DNA of 64,000 nucleotides, from NCBI GenBank assembly GCA_051252095.1, contig JBPOFK010000001.1:124001-188000 (forward strand). The letters are read 5' to 3'. This document shows, one piece after another, positions 8,078 to 18,800 of the stretch (its first letter is position 1; each line of letters opens with the position of its first letter). Below the pieces are notes generated by a model. It ran no database searches. It saw only the letters and a list, made by a program, of their open reading frames with translations, and was not told the origin of the DNA. The stretch comes from GCA-2401735 sp051252095 (lineage in GTDB: Bacteria > Pseudomonadota > Gammaproteobacteria > Burkholderiales > Methylophilaceae). Made by a program: the position numbers and the translations under genes.

Positions 8078-8132
8078 AATAATAGAGCAATTCACTGAGT
8101 GAGTTGCCGTAAAAGAAATTAAGTGATCAATT

Positions 8133-8480
8133 ATGGTAGATAGAATTAAGCTGGTTTTGTCCTTGCTGCTAGTGGCAGCTGGCATCGCTGGCTTTTATCT
8201 TTTAGCGGATAAAGCCTTAGTGCTGCGCATCCTTGCGGTGATTGCGGGAATTGTAGCTGGCGCTGTGCTGTTTAGAACGACTGCTGTGGGTCAGAAGTCT
8301 TTTGGCTTTTTTGGTGATTCAATTGCTGAAGCAAAGCGCGTTGTTTGGCCTACACGTAAAGAAACAGTTCAGACGACTTTGGTCGTATTTGTGTTAGTGG
8401 TTGTAATGGCTGCTTTTTTAGCGGTTGTCGACATCGGCTTTTCGCACATGATTCAATGGATACTAGGGCGGGGTGCTTAA
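8133..8480 (+). CDS. secE: Preprotein translocase subunit SecE
   Basis: A 115-residue inner-membrane protein that clamps SecY in the Sec channel. Three membrane helices are visible (about 7-24, 30-48 and 80-105), as in the long enterobacterial form. The conserved amphipathic element before the last helix reads EAKRVVWPTRKET. The stop TAA overlaps the ATG of nusG (TAATG), so translation is coupled. Follows tRNA-Trp by 55 bases. Confidence 0.97.
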   Translation: MVDRIKLVLSLLLVAAGIAGFYLLADKALVLRILAVIAGIVAGAVLFRTTAVGQKSFGFFGDSIAEAKRVVWPTRKETVQTTLVVFVLVVVMAAFLAVVDIGFSHMIQWILGRGA

Positions 8481-9016
8481 TGGAGATGCATTGGTATGCA
8501 GTTCAGGTTTTTTCAAGCATGGAAAAATCTGTAAGGGCTGCACTAGAAGAGCGTATCGCTCGTTCTGATATTCAAGACCATTTCGGCGATATTCTGGTGC
8601 CGATTGAAGAAGTGGTTGAAATGAAGTCTGGCGTTAAAAAGATTTCAGAACGTCGACTATATCCAGGTTACGTTTTGGTTCAAATGGCGATGACCGATGC
8701 TAGTTGGCATCTAATAAAAAGTACACCGCGCGTGACGGCATTCATTGGTGGAAGCGCACAAAAGCCAACGCCTATCAAGGATAAAGAGGTCGAGATTATT
8801 TTACAGCGTATGGATGATAGTAAATCTAATCCTACGCAGAAAATGGTATTCGAAAAAGGTGAGGCGGTTCGCGTAACTGATGGACCGTTTAAAGATTTCT
8901 CTGGCAATATTGAAGAAGTCAATTACGAAAAAAGCAAAGTGCGTGTATCGGTTTCTATTTTTGGCCGTGCGACGCCTGTTGAGCTTGACTTTAGTCAAGT
9001 GGAAAAAGAAGTTTAA
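8480..9016 (+). CDS. nusG: Transcription termination/antitermination protein NusG
   Basis: A 178-residue RNA-polymerase-binding factor that suppresses pausing and links polymerase to Rho or to ribosomal S10. The NGN domain (about 1-115) begins MHWYAVQVFSSMEK and includes RRLYPGYVLV. The C-terminal KOW domain has GEAVRVTDGPFKDFSG. I take the ATG at 8480 overlapping the secE stop; an ATG at 8486 (MHWYAV) is an alternative, and a reading extended to 8456 lies wholly inside secE and is unlikely. Length matches E. coli (181). Confidence 0.96.
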   Translation: MEMHWYAVQVFSSMEKSVRAALEERIARSDIQDHFGDILVPIEEVVEMKSGVKKISERRLYPGYVLVQMAMTDASWHLIKSTPRVTAFIGGSAQKPTPIKDKEVEIILQRMDDSKSNPTQKMVFEKGEAVRVTDGPFKDFSGNIEEVNYEKSKVRVSVSIFGRATPVELDFSQVEKEV

Positions 9017-9091
9017 CTTCTAAATAGCAAAAATAGTTTTTTAACGGGGAGCTTTTGAAAAAAGCGTTTGTACCCACAGAAGGAGTATAAA

Positions 9092-9523
9092 ATGGCAAAG
9101 AAAGTCATCGGTTATATCAAGCTGCAGATTCCTGCAGGTAAAGCTAATCCGAGCCCACCAGTTGGTCCAGCGCTGGGTCAGCGTGGTTTGAATATTATGG
9201 AGTTTTGTAAAGCATTTAATGCGGCAACGCAGAGTGTTGAACCGGGATTGCCGATTCCAGTTGTCATTACTGCTTTTGCGGATAAAAGCTTCACATTTGT
9301 TATGAAGACGCCGCCTGCGTCAATTTTGTTAAAAAAGGCGGCAAAAATTAAAAGTGGTTCGGCTCGTCCGCATATTGATAAAGTGGCAACCATTACGCGT
9401 AAACAAGCAGAAGAAATTGCTACAACTAAAATGCCAGATTTAACGGCAGCTGATATGGATGCTGCGGTCAGAACGATTGCAGGTAGTGCTCGTAGTATGG
9501 GTATTATTGTGGAGGGTGAGTAA
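9092..9523 (+). CDS. rplK: 50S ribosomal protein L11
   Basis: A 143-residue protein (142 in E. coli) that forms the GTPase-associated centre with 23S rRNA and is needed for RelA activation. It begins MAKKVIGYIKLQIPAGKANPSPPVG, with the proline-rich hinge VGPALGQRG and the RNA-binding C-terminal half. The start is the ATG at 9092, preceded by AGGAG at 9081-9085; a reading extended to 9068 adds eight unconserved residues. First of the rplKAJL-rpoBC block, with rplA starting one base after its stop. Confidence 0.97.
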   Translation: MAKKVIGYIKLQIPAGKANPSPPVGPALGQRGLNIMEFCKAFNAATQSVEPGLPIPVVITAFADKSFTFVMKTPPASILLKKAAKIKSGSARPHIDKVATITRKQAEEIATTKMPDLTAADMDAAVRTIAGSARSMGIIVEGE

Positions 9524-9524
9524 G

Positions 9525-10208
9525 ATGGCTAAAAGAATAGATGCACTACGTGCAAAGATTGACCGTAATAAAGTTTATCCAGCGCAAGATGCGCTTGCGC
9601 TTGTTAAGGATGCTGCAAAAGTAAAATTTGATGAGTCTATTGATATCTCAATTAATTTGGGCATTGACGCTAAAAAATCAGATCAGTTGGTGCGCGGTTC
9701 TATTGTATTACCAAATGGTATTGGTAAAACTACCCGTGTTGCTGTATTTGCACAGGGTGCTCAGGCTGATGCTGCTAAAGAGGCTGGAGCTGATATCGTT
9801 GGTTTTGAGGATCTTGCAGAGCAAATTAAAGGCGGTATGATGGATTTTGATGTTGTGATTGCAACGCCAGATGCTATGCGTATTGTCGGTACTTTAGGTC
9901 AGATCCTAGGTCCGCGCGGATTAATGCCGAACCCTAAAGTGGGCACAGTAACACCGGATGCTGCTACAGCAGTCAAAAATGCTAAAGCAGGTCAAGTGCA
10001 ATACCGTACGGATAAAGGCGGCATCATTCATTGCACAATTGGACGTGCATCATTTAGCGTAGAGCAGCTTTCAGGCAATATGGTTGCATTAGTGGATGCG
10101 ATTAATAAGGCAAAGCCTGCATCTGCAAAAGGTGTGTATTTGAAAAAAGTGTCAGTTTCTAGCACCATGGGCCCTGGTATACGTATAGACCAAGCCACCG
10201 TAGTATAA
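9525..10208 (+). CDS. rplA: 50S ribosomal protein L1
   Basis: A 227-residue protein (234 in E. coli) that builds the mobile L1 stalk at the ribosomal E site. In E. coli it represses its own rplKA mRNA by binding near the L11 start. Typical motifs are GDAMRIVG-like TPDAMRIVGTLGQILGPRG and the final GPGIRID. The correct start is the ATG at 9525 (MAKRIDALRAK), one base after the rplK stop; a longer reading from 9459 overlaps rplK. Followed by the 270-base rplJ leader. Confidence 0.97.
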   Translation: MAKRIDALRAKIDRNKVYPAQDALALVKDAAKVKFDESIDISINLGIDAKKSDQLVRGSIVLPNGIGKTTRVAVFAQGAQADAAKEAGADIVGFEDLAEQIKGGMMDFDVVIATPDAMRIVGTLGQILGPRGLMPNPKVGTVTPDAATAVKNAKAGQVQYRTDKGGIIHCTIGRASFSVEQLSGNMVALVDAINKAKPASAKGVYLKKVSVSSTMGPGIRIDQATVV

Positions 10209-10478
10209 AGATTTATCTAAGCGATTTGCTTGGATGATAAGAACTTTGGGCTTGCTACTTTGAGGTTGAAGTAGCAAGAGCATCAAAGACCGTTGGTACC
10301 CGAAGGGGTTTAATTGAGAGTGAGTGGTAATGGGTGATAGTCATCCTCTGTTGCTTCTTATTTGATTCCAACGCAGATGGCGAACCCGATACAGGATTTG
10401 TAAGCCCTGAATCAAGGACGCCGTGAGTGGTGCAATGCTTAGGTGTTGTACTTAACATTAACGGAAGGAGAAAAGACC
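10209..10478 (+). promoter_or_regulatory. L10-type ribosomal leader upstream of rplJ-rplL
   Basis: 270 bases without a gene separate rplA from rplJ, which is where enterobacteria have the L10(L12)4 autoregulatory leader. CTTGCTACTT (10251-10260) and AAGTAGCAAG (10269-10278) form a perfect 10-bp stem with an eight-base loop. Further self-complementary blocks lie between 10330 and 10440. That L10 binds here is inferred from position; the k-turn binding site was not mapped by eye. Confidence 0.55.
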
Positions 10479-11003
10479 TTGAGTCTCAATCTAACAGAGA
10501 AAAAAGCAGTAGTTGCTGAAGTCAGCGAGCAAGTCGCATCGGCGCAAGCAATTGTTCTTGCTGAGTATCGTGGCTTAACGGTGACAGAAATTACGTCACT
10601 TAGAGCTGAAGCTAGAAAAGCGGGTGTTTACTTGCGTGTTCTTAAAAATACGTTAGTACGTCGTGCAATTGACGGCACACCATTTTCTGGTTTGACAAAC
10701 GATATGGTTGGTCCATTGATGTTTGGCATTTCAGCCGACCCAGTGGCTGCAGCTAAAGTCATGAACAGTTTTGCAAAGACTAACGATAAGTTTGTGATTA
10801 AAGCAGGCGCAATGCCAGATGAGGTATTGGATGCTGCGGGCGTTAAAGCCTTAGCAAGTATGCCTAGTCGTGAGGAGTTGTTATCTAAGCTTCTCGGTAC
10901 TATGCAAGCGCCAGTCGCTAAATTTGTACAGACACTCAATGAAGTGCCAACAAAATTTGTGCGTGGTCTTGCAGCAGTTCGGGATCAAAAAGAAGCAGCT
11001 TAA
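10479..11003 (+). CDS. rplJ: 50S ribosomal protein L10
   Basis: A 174-residue protein (165 in E. coli) that anchors the L7/L12 dimers to the 50S stalk base. It begins (M)SLNLTEKKAVVAEV, the usual betaproteobacterial N-terminus. This places the start at a TTG (10479) with GGAAGGAG just upstream. The reading that starts at 10443 adds unconserved residues. The C-terminal helix VAKFVQTLNEVPTKFVRGL is the L12-binding part. rplL follows after 39 bases. Confidence 0.95.
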   Translation: MSLNLTEKKAVVAEVSEQVASAQAIVLAEYRGLTVTEITSLRAEARKAGVYLRVLKNTLVRRAIDGTPFSGLTNDMVGPLMFGISADPVAAAKVMNSFAKTNDKFVIKAGAMPDEVLDAAGVKALASMPSREELLSKLLGTMQAPVAKFVQTLNEVPTKFVRGLAAVRDQKEAA

Positions 11004-11042
11004 TCAGCGCTAACTTAACATTAAAATTTAGGAGTTTTACAA

Positions 11043-11429
11043 ATGGCAGTTTCAAAAGAAGATATTTTAGAAGCAATTAGTTCAATGTCAGTGTTGGATT
11101 TATCTGAACTGATTAAAGAAATGGAAGAGAAATTTGGTGTGTCAGCAGCAGCAGCGGCAGTTGCAGTTGCAGCACCAGCAGCAGCTGGTGGCGATGCAGG
11201 TGGTACTGCAGCCGATAAGTCTGAGTTTGACGTTGTACTAACGGCAGCTGGCGAGCAAAAAGTGAGCGTTATTAAAGCTGTTCGTGAGTTAACTGGTCTT
11301 GGTTTAAAAGAAGCTAAAGATTTAGTTGATGGTGCGCCAAAAACAATTAAAGAAGGCTTAGCAAAAGCTGAAGCTGATGAAGCATTGAAGAAATTGATTG
11401 AAGCAGGTGCTACAGGCGAACTTAAATAG
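11043..11429 (+). CDS. rplL: 50S ribosomal protein L7/L12
   Basis: A 128-residue acidic stalk protein (121 in E. coli), present in several copies per ribosome, that recruits translation GTPases. The N-terminal dimerisation helices end near residue 33. An Ala/Gly-rich flexible hinge follows (about 34-58), then the globular domain with EFDVVLTAAGEQKVSVIK and GLGLKEAKDLVDGAPK. The long hinge explains the extra length. It is separated from rpoB by 172 bases that hold a strong hairpin. Confidence 0.98.
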   Translation: MAVSKEDILEAISSMSVLDLSELIKEMEEKFGVSAAAAAVAVAAPAAAGGDAGGTAADKSEFDVVLTAAGEQKVSVIKAVRELTGLGLKEAKDLVDGAPKTIKEGLAKAEADEALKKLIEAGATGELK

Positions 11430-11451
11430 TCTATTTAAGTGATGCAAGCTG

Positions 11452-11473
11452 GGCTGACGGGGGACCGTCAGCC
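11452..11473 (+). terminator. rplL-rpoB intercistronic hairpin (attenuator or RNase III-type site)
   Basis: GGCTGACGG (11452-11460) and CCGTCAGCC (11465-11473) form a perfect 9-bp stem capped by GGGA, a GNRA-type tetraloop. There is no following T-run, so full termination is unlikely. In E. coli this gap holds a partial terminator and an RNase III site that lower rpoBC relative to rplJL; a like role is inferred here. Confidence 0.6.
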
Positions 11474-11506
11474 TTGGCTGTTTATAGACAGCAAAATGAG
11501 TATTAC

Positions 11507-11535
11507 TTGACAGTAAATTGAAGTATTAAAATGAT
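11507..11535 (+). promoter_or_regulatory. Possible internal promoter for rpoBC
   Basis: A perfect TTGACA (11507-11512) is followed after 17 bases by AATGAT (11530-11535, 4 of 6). It lies 66 bases before the rpoB ATG. The -10 is weak, so this is only a candidate. Confidence 0.3.
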
Positions 11536-11601
11536 GTTATAAATCAAGGCATTAAAAAGTTAGTGTTTTGTTTTCTAACCTCATCATTATCTGGAGACGC
11601 T

Positions 11602-14600
11602 ATGAGCTATTCCTTTACCGAAAAAAAACGGATTCGTAAAAGTTTCGCTAAAAGAGAAAGTGTGCAAGAAGTACCTTATCTACTTGCGATGCAACTGGAG
11701 TCCTATAAGGCTTTTTTACAGGCGGACGCAACGTCGGGAGAGCGTAAAAACACAGGTCTCGAATCAGCTTTTAGTTCGGTTTTTCCAATCGAAAGCCATT
11801 CTGGTAATGCCCGTTTGGATTATGTCAGTTATCAGTTAGGTGCAGAGCCATTTGATGTGAAAGAATGTCAGCAACGTGGTCTAACTTACGCAGCACCAAT
11901 TCGCGTTAAAGTGCGCTTAACTATTATGGACAAAGAGTCTTCAAAGCCTACGGTAAAGGAAGTGAAGGAGCAAGAAGTTTATATGGGCGAGTTGCCATTG
12001 ATGACAGAAAATGGCTCATTTGTTATTAATGGTACGGAACGTGTGATTGTTTCACAATTACACCGTAGCCCAGGTGTTTTCTTTGAGCATGATAGAGGAA
12101 AAACACATAGTTCTGGAAAGTTATTGTTCTCGGCAAGAGTGATTCCTTATCGTGGTTCTTGGTTAGACTTCGAGTTTGATCCTAAAGATTACTTATACTT
12201 CCGAGTTGATCGTCGTCGTAAGATGCCGGTCACTATTCTTTTAAAAGCGCTGGGTTTTAATCCTGAGCAGATATTGGAAATGTTCGGAGATACGGATACG
12301 TTCAACTTCGGTCCTAAGGGTGCTCAGTTTACGTTAGTACCTGAAAGATTAAGGGGAGAGGTTGCCAAATTTGATATTGCAGAGAAAGATGGCAATGTTA
12401 TTGTGGCAAAAGATAAGCGTATCACTGTTAAGCATATCCGTGATATTGAAAAGGCAGGCATCAATAAGATTGTAGTACCTACTGAGTTTGTTCTTGGTCG
12501 TGTGATAGTCAAAAACATCATTGATGAAGAAACCGGTGAAGTGGTTGCAAATGCAAATGATGAGATAACCGAAGAGCTTTTAGAGAAGCTTATTGAGGCA
12601 AAAATTGGATCTATAGATACCTTGTATTCAAATGATCTTGATCATGGTGATTTTATTTCACAAACATTGCGTATTGATGAAGTGCCTGATCAATATGCAG
12701 CGCGTACAGCTATTTATAGAATGATGCGTCCAGGTGAGCCGCCAACAGAAGACTCAGTTGAAGCTTTGTTCCAAGGGTTATTCTTTAACCCTGATCGCTA
12801 TGATTTGTCAGAAGTTGGGCGAATGAAATTCAACCGTCGTGCCTATCCAAGTAAGCTAGAAGAGCGCACGGCTAACTGGATGAAACGATTCTATGCGCGT
12901 GTCGGAGAAAAAGGCGATACTGGTGATAGCGTTTTATCTACAGATGATATTTTAGCTGTTGTCGGTGTGTTGTTAGAGTTACGTAATGGGCATGGCGAAA
13001 TTGATGATATTGATCATTTAGGTAATCGCCGTATTCGTTCTGTCGGTGAGCTTGCGGAAAATCAATTCCGTGCTGGTTTGGTGCGGGTCGAACGAGCAGT
13101 TAAAGAACGCTTAAGCCAAGCGGAGTCGGACAATTTGATGCCGCATGATTTGATTAATGCAAAGCCAGTTTCTAGTGCAATTCGTGAGTTCTTTGGCTCT
13201 AGTCAGTTATCGCAATTTATGGATCAAACGAATCCGCTTTCAGAAATTACACACAAACGCCGTATTTCAGCATTGGGTCCAGGTGGTCTAACGCGTGAGC
13301 GCGCGGGCTTTGAAGTGCGAGATGTGCATACGACGCATTATGGTCGTGTTTGTCCAATTGAGACACCAGAGGGTCCAAATATTGGTCTAATTAACTCATT
13401 GGCTTTGTATGCGCGTACTAATGAATATGGCTTTTTGGAGACGCCTTATCGTCGCGTTAAAGAGAACAAAGTATCAAAAGATATTGATTATCTTTCTGCG
13501 ATCGAAGAAAGTGAATTTATGATTGCTCAGGCGAATACTGAGCTTGATAGTAAAGGTGGATTTAGAGAAGAGATTGTTTCTTCACGTTATCAGAATGAAT
13601 TTACAATGGCGCAGCCTGATAGTGTCCAATATATGGACGTTGCACCAGGGCAAATTGTATCGGTTGCGGCTTCATTGATTCCATTTTTGGAGCATGATGA
13701 TGCAAACCGTGCGTTGATGGGTGCTAACATGCAACGTCAAGCGGTACCATGTCTGCGCGCCGAAAAAGCCGTAGTAGGTACAGGTATTGAGCGTACAGTT
13801 GCGATGGACTCTGGAACGATTGTGCAAGCAAGTCGCGGGGGTATAGTGGATTATGTTGATTCCAGTCGTATCGTTGTGCGCGTCAATGATGATGAAGCAG
13901 CTGATGGAGAGGTTGGGGTTGATATTTATAATCTGACTAAATATACACGCTCAAATCAAAATACAAATATTAACCAGCGTCCATTGGTAAAGGTTGGTGA
14001 TAACTTGAGCCGAGGCGATGTTATTGCGGACGGTGCTTCAACTGACATGGGCGAGTTAGCGCTTGGTCAAAATATGCTAGTTGGATTTATGCCATGGAAC
14101 GGTTATAACTTTGAAGATTCGATTTTAATTTCAGAGCGCGTTGTAGCGGATGATCGCTATACATCAATTCATATTGAAGAATTATCGGTTGTAGCCCGAG
14201 ACACTAAATTGGGAGCAGAAGAAATTACGCAAGACATTTCAAACCTTTCAGAGCGTATGCTTAGCCGTCTAGATGAGTCTGGCATTATTTATATTGGTGC
14301 AGAAGTAGAAGCAGGTGATGTGCTGGTTGGTAAAGTGACTCCTAAAGGTGAAACCCAGCTGACGCCAGAAGAGAAATTGCTTCGCGCAATTTTTGGTGAA
14401 AAAGCATCTGATGTTAAAGATACGAGTTTGCGTGTTCCTTCAGGTATGACAGGTACTGTGATTGATGTGCAGGTGTTCACACGCGAGGGTATTGATCGTG
14501 ATGCGCGAGCACAGCAAATTATTGATGATCAGTTAGGTCACTTCAAACAAGATTTGGCAGATCAAATGCGGATTGTTGAGAACGATGCTTTTGGTCGTAT

Positions 14601-15774
14601 TCGCCGCTTAATTGAAGGGCAAGTTGCAACGGGTGGGCCCAATAAGCTGAAAAAAGGCGACAAAGTAACCGCTGAGTACTTAGATGAAGTTGGTCGCTAT
14701 GACTGGTTTGATATTCGTTTGTCAGATGAAGAAGCTGCTCGTCAATTAGAGCGATTGAAAGATGGTCTGACGACAGCGCGAGCTGACTTTGATAGCAAAT
14801 ATGAAGAGAAAAAACGTAAATTAACACAAGGTGATGAGCTTCCTCCAGGTGTTCAAAAGATGGTCAAGGTCTATTTGGCTGTTAAGCGTCGTATCCAGCC
14901 AGGTGATAAAATGGCAGGACGTCATGGTAATAAAGGCGTTATCTCTAAAATTGCACCAGTTGAAGATATGCCGCATATGGCAGATGGCACGCCAGTTGAT
15001 ATTGTGTTGAATCCGTTAGGTGTGCCTTCACGGATGAATATTGGCCAAATCTTAGAAGTCCATTTAGGGTGGGCGGCAAAAGGTTTAGGCATGCGTATTA
15101 CTGAAATGTTAGAGGCAGAAACGAAAGTTGCTGAAATAAGACAATTCTTAGACAAAGTGTATAACGACACCAGTGGCAAAAAAGAAGATATTAAATCTTT
15201 GACTGACACTGAGGTCTTGGAGTTGGCTCAGAACCTCAAGCGAGGTGTTCCATTTGCGACGCCAGTATTTGACGGTGCAGCAGAGGGCGACATCAAAGAT
15301 ATGCTTGACTTGGCCTTTCCGGATGATGATGCACGAACAAAGCAATTGCAGTTCCACGCAGGTAAAACACAAGTAACTTTATTTGATGGACGAACTGGCG
15401 ATTCATTTGAGCGTCCAGTTACAGTAGGATACATGCATGTATTGAAATTGCATCACTTGGTTGATGACAAAATGCACGCGCGTTCTACAGGCCCATATAG
15501 CTTGGTAACGCAGCAGCCATTGGGTGGTAAAGCCCAGTTTGGTGGTCAACGTTTTGGTGAGATGGAGGTATGGGCGCTAGAAGCTTATGGTGCAGCATAT
15601 ACCTTACAAGAGATGCTGACAGTGAAGTCTGATGACGTGAACGGACGTACTAAGGTGTATGAAAACATTGTAAAAGGTGAGCACAAAATTGAAGCTGGTA
15701 TGCCAGAGTCATTTAATGTGTTAGTGAAAGAAATTCGTTCACTCGCTATCGACATCGATTTAGATCGCAACTAA
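11602..15774 (+). CDS. rpoB: RNA polymerase subunit beta
   Basis: A 1390-residue catalytic subunit of RNA polymerase that forms one jaw of the cleft and the rifampicin pocket. The chosen ATG at 11602 (MSYSFTEKKRIRKSF) has CTGGAG upstream; an in-frame reading from 11563 adds 13 unconserved residues. Landmarks in order are the rifampicin region SQLSQFMDQTNPLSEITHKRR, GRVCPIETPEGPNIGLI, the GDKMAGRHGNKGVIS region, and the C-terminal GGQRFGEMEVWALEAYGAA clamp. Length is within the betaproteobacterial range (E. coli 1342). rpoC follows after 39 bases. Confidence 0.99.
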   Translation: MSYSFTEKKRIRKSFAKRESVQEVPYLLAMQLESYKAFLQADATSGERKNTGLESAFSSVFPIESHSGNARLDYVSYQLGAEPFDVKECQQRGLTYAAPIRVKVRLTIMDKESSKPTVKEVKEQEVYMGELPLMTENGSFVINGTERVIVSQLHRSPGVFFEHDRGKTHSSGKLLFSARVIPYRGSWLDFEFDPKDYLYFRVDRRRKMPVTILLKALGFNPEQILEMFGDTDTFNFGPKGAQFTLVPERLRGEVAKFDIAEKDGNVIVAKDKRITVKHIRDIEKAGINKIVVPTEFVLGRVIVKNIIDEETGEVVANANDEITEELLEKLIEAKIGSIDTLYSNDLDHGDFISQTLRIDEVPDQYAARTAIYRMMRPGEPPTEDSVEALFQGLFFNPDRYDLSEVGRMKFNRRAYPSKLEERTANWMKRFYARVGEKGDTGDSVLSTDDILAVVGVLLELRNGHGEIDDIDHLGNRRIRSVGELAENQFRAGLVRVERAVKERLSQAESDNLMPHDLINAKPVSSAIREFFGSSQLSQFMDQTNPLSEITHKRRISALGPGGLTRERAGFEVRDVHTTHYGRVCPIETPEGPNIGLINSLALYARTNEYGFLETPYRRVKENKVSKDIDYLSAIEESEFMIAQANTELDSKGGFREEIVSSRYQNEFTMAQPDSVQYMDVAPGQIVSVAASLIPFLEHDDANRALMGANMQRQAVPCLRAEKAVVGTGIERTVAMDSGTIVQASRGGIVDYVDSSRIVVRVNDDEAADGEVGVDIYNLTKYTRSNQNTNINQRPLVKVGDNLSRGDVIADGASTDMGELALGQNMLVGFMPWNGYNFEDSILISERVVADDRYTSIHIEELSVVARDTKLGAEEITQDISNLSERMLSRLDESGIIYIGAEVEAGDVLVGKVTPKGETQLTPEEKLLRAIFGEKASDVKDTSLRVPSGMTGTVIDVQVFTREGIDRDARAQQIIDDQLGHFKQDLADQMRIVENDAFGRIRRLIEGQVATGGPNKLKKGDKVTAEYLDEVGRYDWFDIRLSDEEAARQLERLKDGLTTARADFDSKYEEKKRKLTQGDELPPGVQKMVKVYLAVKRRIQPGDKMAGRHGNKGVISKIAPVEDMPHMADGTPVDIVLNPLGVPSRMNIGQILEVHLGWAAKGLGMRITEMLEAETKVAEIRQFLDKVYNDTSGKKEDIKSLTDTEVLELAQNLKRGVPFATPVFDGAAEGDIKDMLDLAFPDDDARTKQLQFHAGKTQVTLFDGRTGDSFERPVTVGYMHVLKLHHLVDDKMHARSTGPYSLVTQQPLGGKAQFGGQRFGEMEVWALEAYGAAYTLQEMLTVKSDDVNGRTKVYENIVKGEHKIEAGMPESFNVLVKEIRSLAIDIDLDRN

Positions 15775-15813
15775 TTTTATTTCATGCGTTGTGGCGCATA
15801 GAGGAGAATTCAA

Positions 15814-18800
15814 ATGAAAGCTCTATTAGACTTATTTAAACAGGTAACGCAAGAAGAAGAGTTTGACGCGATTAAAGTCGCCTTGGCATCACCTGAAAAA
15901 ATTCGTTCTTGGTCGTTTGGTGAAGTTAAAAAACCAGAAACCATTAACTACCGTACTTTTAAACCAGAACGTGATGGATTGTTCTGTGCAAAAATCTTTG
16001 GTCCTACTAAGGATTACGAATGTTTGTGCGGCAAATATAAACGATTAAAGCACCGTGGTGTGATATGTGAGAAATGTGGTGTTGAAGTGACGCTCTCAAA
16101 AGTGCGTCGTGAACGCATGGGGCATATTGAGTTAGCTTCACCTGTAGCACATATATGGTTTCTAAAATCATTACCGAGTCGTTTGGGGATGGTGTTAGAT
16201 ATTGCTTTGCGCGATATTGAACGTGTGCTTTATTTCGAAGCATTTATCGTTGTTGACCCAGGTATGACGCCATTAATTCGTGGACAATTGTTAACGGAAG
16301 ATGATTACTTATCTAAAGTAGAAGAGTATGGTGATGAGTTCAGTGCTGTAATGGGTGCTGAAGCGGTACGTGAGCTATTGCGCACACTAGATATCCACCA
16401 AGAGATAGAAACTTTGCGTAAAGACTTGTCTGAAACAGGTTCAGAAGCAAAAATTAAGAAAATTGCTAAACGTTTGAAAGTGTTGGAGGCTTTCCAGAAG
16501 TCTGGTATTAAACCAGAATGGATGATTTTGGAAATCTTGCCAGTATTGCCACCAGAATTGCGCCCATTGGTGCCCTTGGATGGTGGCCGCTTTGCAACAT
16601 CAGATTTGAATGACTTATACCGTCGTGTTATTAACCGAAACAATCGTTTAAGAAGATTGTTGGAGTTAAGAGCGCCAGAGATTATCTGCCGAAATGAAAA
16701 GCGTATGCTTCAAGAGGCTGTTGATTCACTGCTTGATAACGGTCGCCGCGGTAAAGTGATGACAGGGGCCAATAAACGTCCATTGAAATCATTGGCGGAT
16801 ATGATTAAAGGTAAGGGCGGTCGTTTCCGTCAAAACTTATTGGGTAAACGTGTAGATTACTCAGGTCGTTCTGTGATTGTTGTTGGTCCGCAATTAAAGC
16901 TACACCAATGTGGTCTGCCTAAGAAAATGGCGCTTGAGTTGTTTAAGCCGTTTATCTTTCACAAATTGGAAGTGTTAGGATTAGCAACAACCATTAAAGC
17001 AGCGAAGAAAAAAGTGGAAGAAGAGGGTCCAGAAGTATGGGATATTTTGGATGATGTGATTCGTGAGCATCCAGTGATGTTGAACCGTGCACCTACCTTG
17101 CACCGTTTGGGTATTCAAGCATTTGAGCCAGTGTTAATTGAAGGTAAAGCAATTCAATTGCATCCATTGGTCTGTGCTGCTTTCAACGCCGACTTTGATG
17201 GTGACCAAATGGCTGTTCACGTACCATTGAGCCTAGAGGCGCAAATGGAAGCACGTACATTGATGCTTGCTTCTAATAATGTATTATCGCCTGCAAATGG
17301 TGAGCCAATTATTGTGCCATCACAAGATATCGTATTAGGTCTTTATTACATGACGCGTGAGAAAATTGCTGCACGCGGTGAAGGCATGATCTTTAGTGAT
17401 GTTAATGAAGTGCAGCGTGTATATGATCAAGGTTTGATTGATTTGCATGCGAAAGTGACTGTACGTATTAAAGAGTATGAACTAGATGTTGAAGGAAATA
17501 AGACAGAGAAATTAAATCGTTACGAAACAACGGTTGGCCGTGCATTGTTGTCACAAATTATCCCACCAGGTTTGTCTTTCAGTAATGTGGATAAAGCATT
17601 GAAAAAGAAAGAAATTTCTAGATTAATCAATGCATCATTCCGTAAGGTTGGTATACGTGAAACAGTCATTTTTGCGGATAAACTGATGTATACAGGTTAC
17701 ACCTATGCAACAAAAGCGGGTATATCAATTTCTGTTAATGACATGCTTGTGCCTAATGAAAAAGAAAGTCTAATTGCAGCTGCCGATAGTGAAGTACGTG
17801 AAATCCAAGAGCAATATGTTTCTGGTTTGGTTACCCAAGGCGAGCGATACAATAAGGTGGTGGATATCTGGGGACGCACTGGTGATAAAGTTGCTGATGC
17901 AATGATGAAGCAATTGCGTGAGGAAAAAGTGCTTGATACTGATGGGAAGCAAGCAAAAGATGAGAACGGTAAAGCCATGACGCAGGAGTCGTTTAACGCG
18001 ATTTACATGATGGCCGATTCGGGTGCTCGTGGTTCTGCTGCACAGGTGAGACAGCTTTCAGGTATGCGTGGTTTGATGGCTAAGCCAGATGGGTCAATTA
18101 TTGAGACCCCAATTAAAGCCAACTTCCGCGAAGGCTTAAATGTGTTGCAATACTTTATTTCAACTCATGGTGCGCGTAAGGGTCTAGCTGATACGGCTTT
18201 AAAAACAGCTAACTCAGGCTATCTAACACGTCGTTTAGTTGATGTGACACAAGATTTGGTCGTAACAGAATTGGATTGTGGTACCGAAGAAGGTTTGGTG
18301 ACAAAAGCTTTGGTTAAAGGTGGTGAAATCGTTGAGCCATTACATGATCGTATTTTAGGGCGGACGGCTGCGTTAGATGTTATTCACCCAGAATCGCAAG
18401 AGGTCATTTACCCTGCTGGAACATTGTTGGGTGAAGATGAAGTTGAAAAAATTGATGCACTTGGCATTGATGAAGTGAAAGTTCGCACCGCACTAACTTG
18501 TGACACACGCTATGGCATTTGTTCAACATGTTACGGTCGTGATTTAGGCCGCGGCAAATTGATTAGCCAAGGTGAGGCAGTCGGTGTGATTGCTGCGCAA
18601 TCCATTGGTGAGCCAGGTACGCAGCTTACGATGCGTACTTTCCATATTGGTGGTGCAGTATCGCGTGCAGCAACAATCAGCCAAGTAGAAAGTAAATCAA
18701 ACGGCACATTAAGCTTTACTTCAAATATGCGTTACGTCACTAATGCGCGAGATGAGCAAGTTGTAATTTCACGTAATGGTGAAATCATCGTGACTGATGA

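Noticed and set aside
7874..8185. 103-codon minus-strand frame over the tuf end, tRNA-Trp and secE start
   Set aside because: Antisense to three well-supported genes; no recognised protein.
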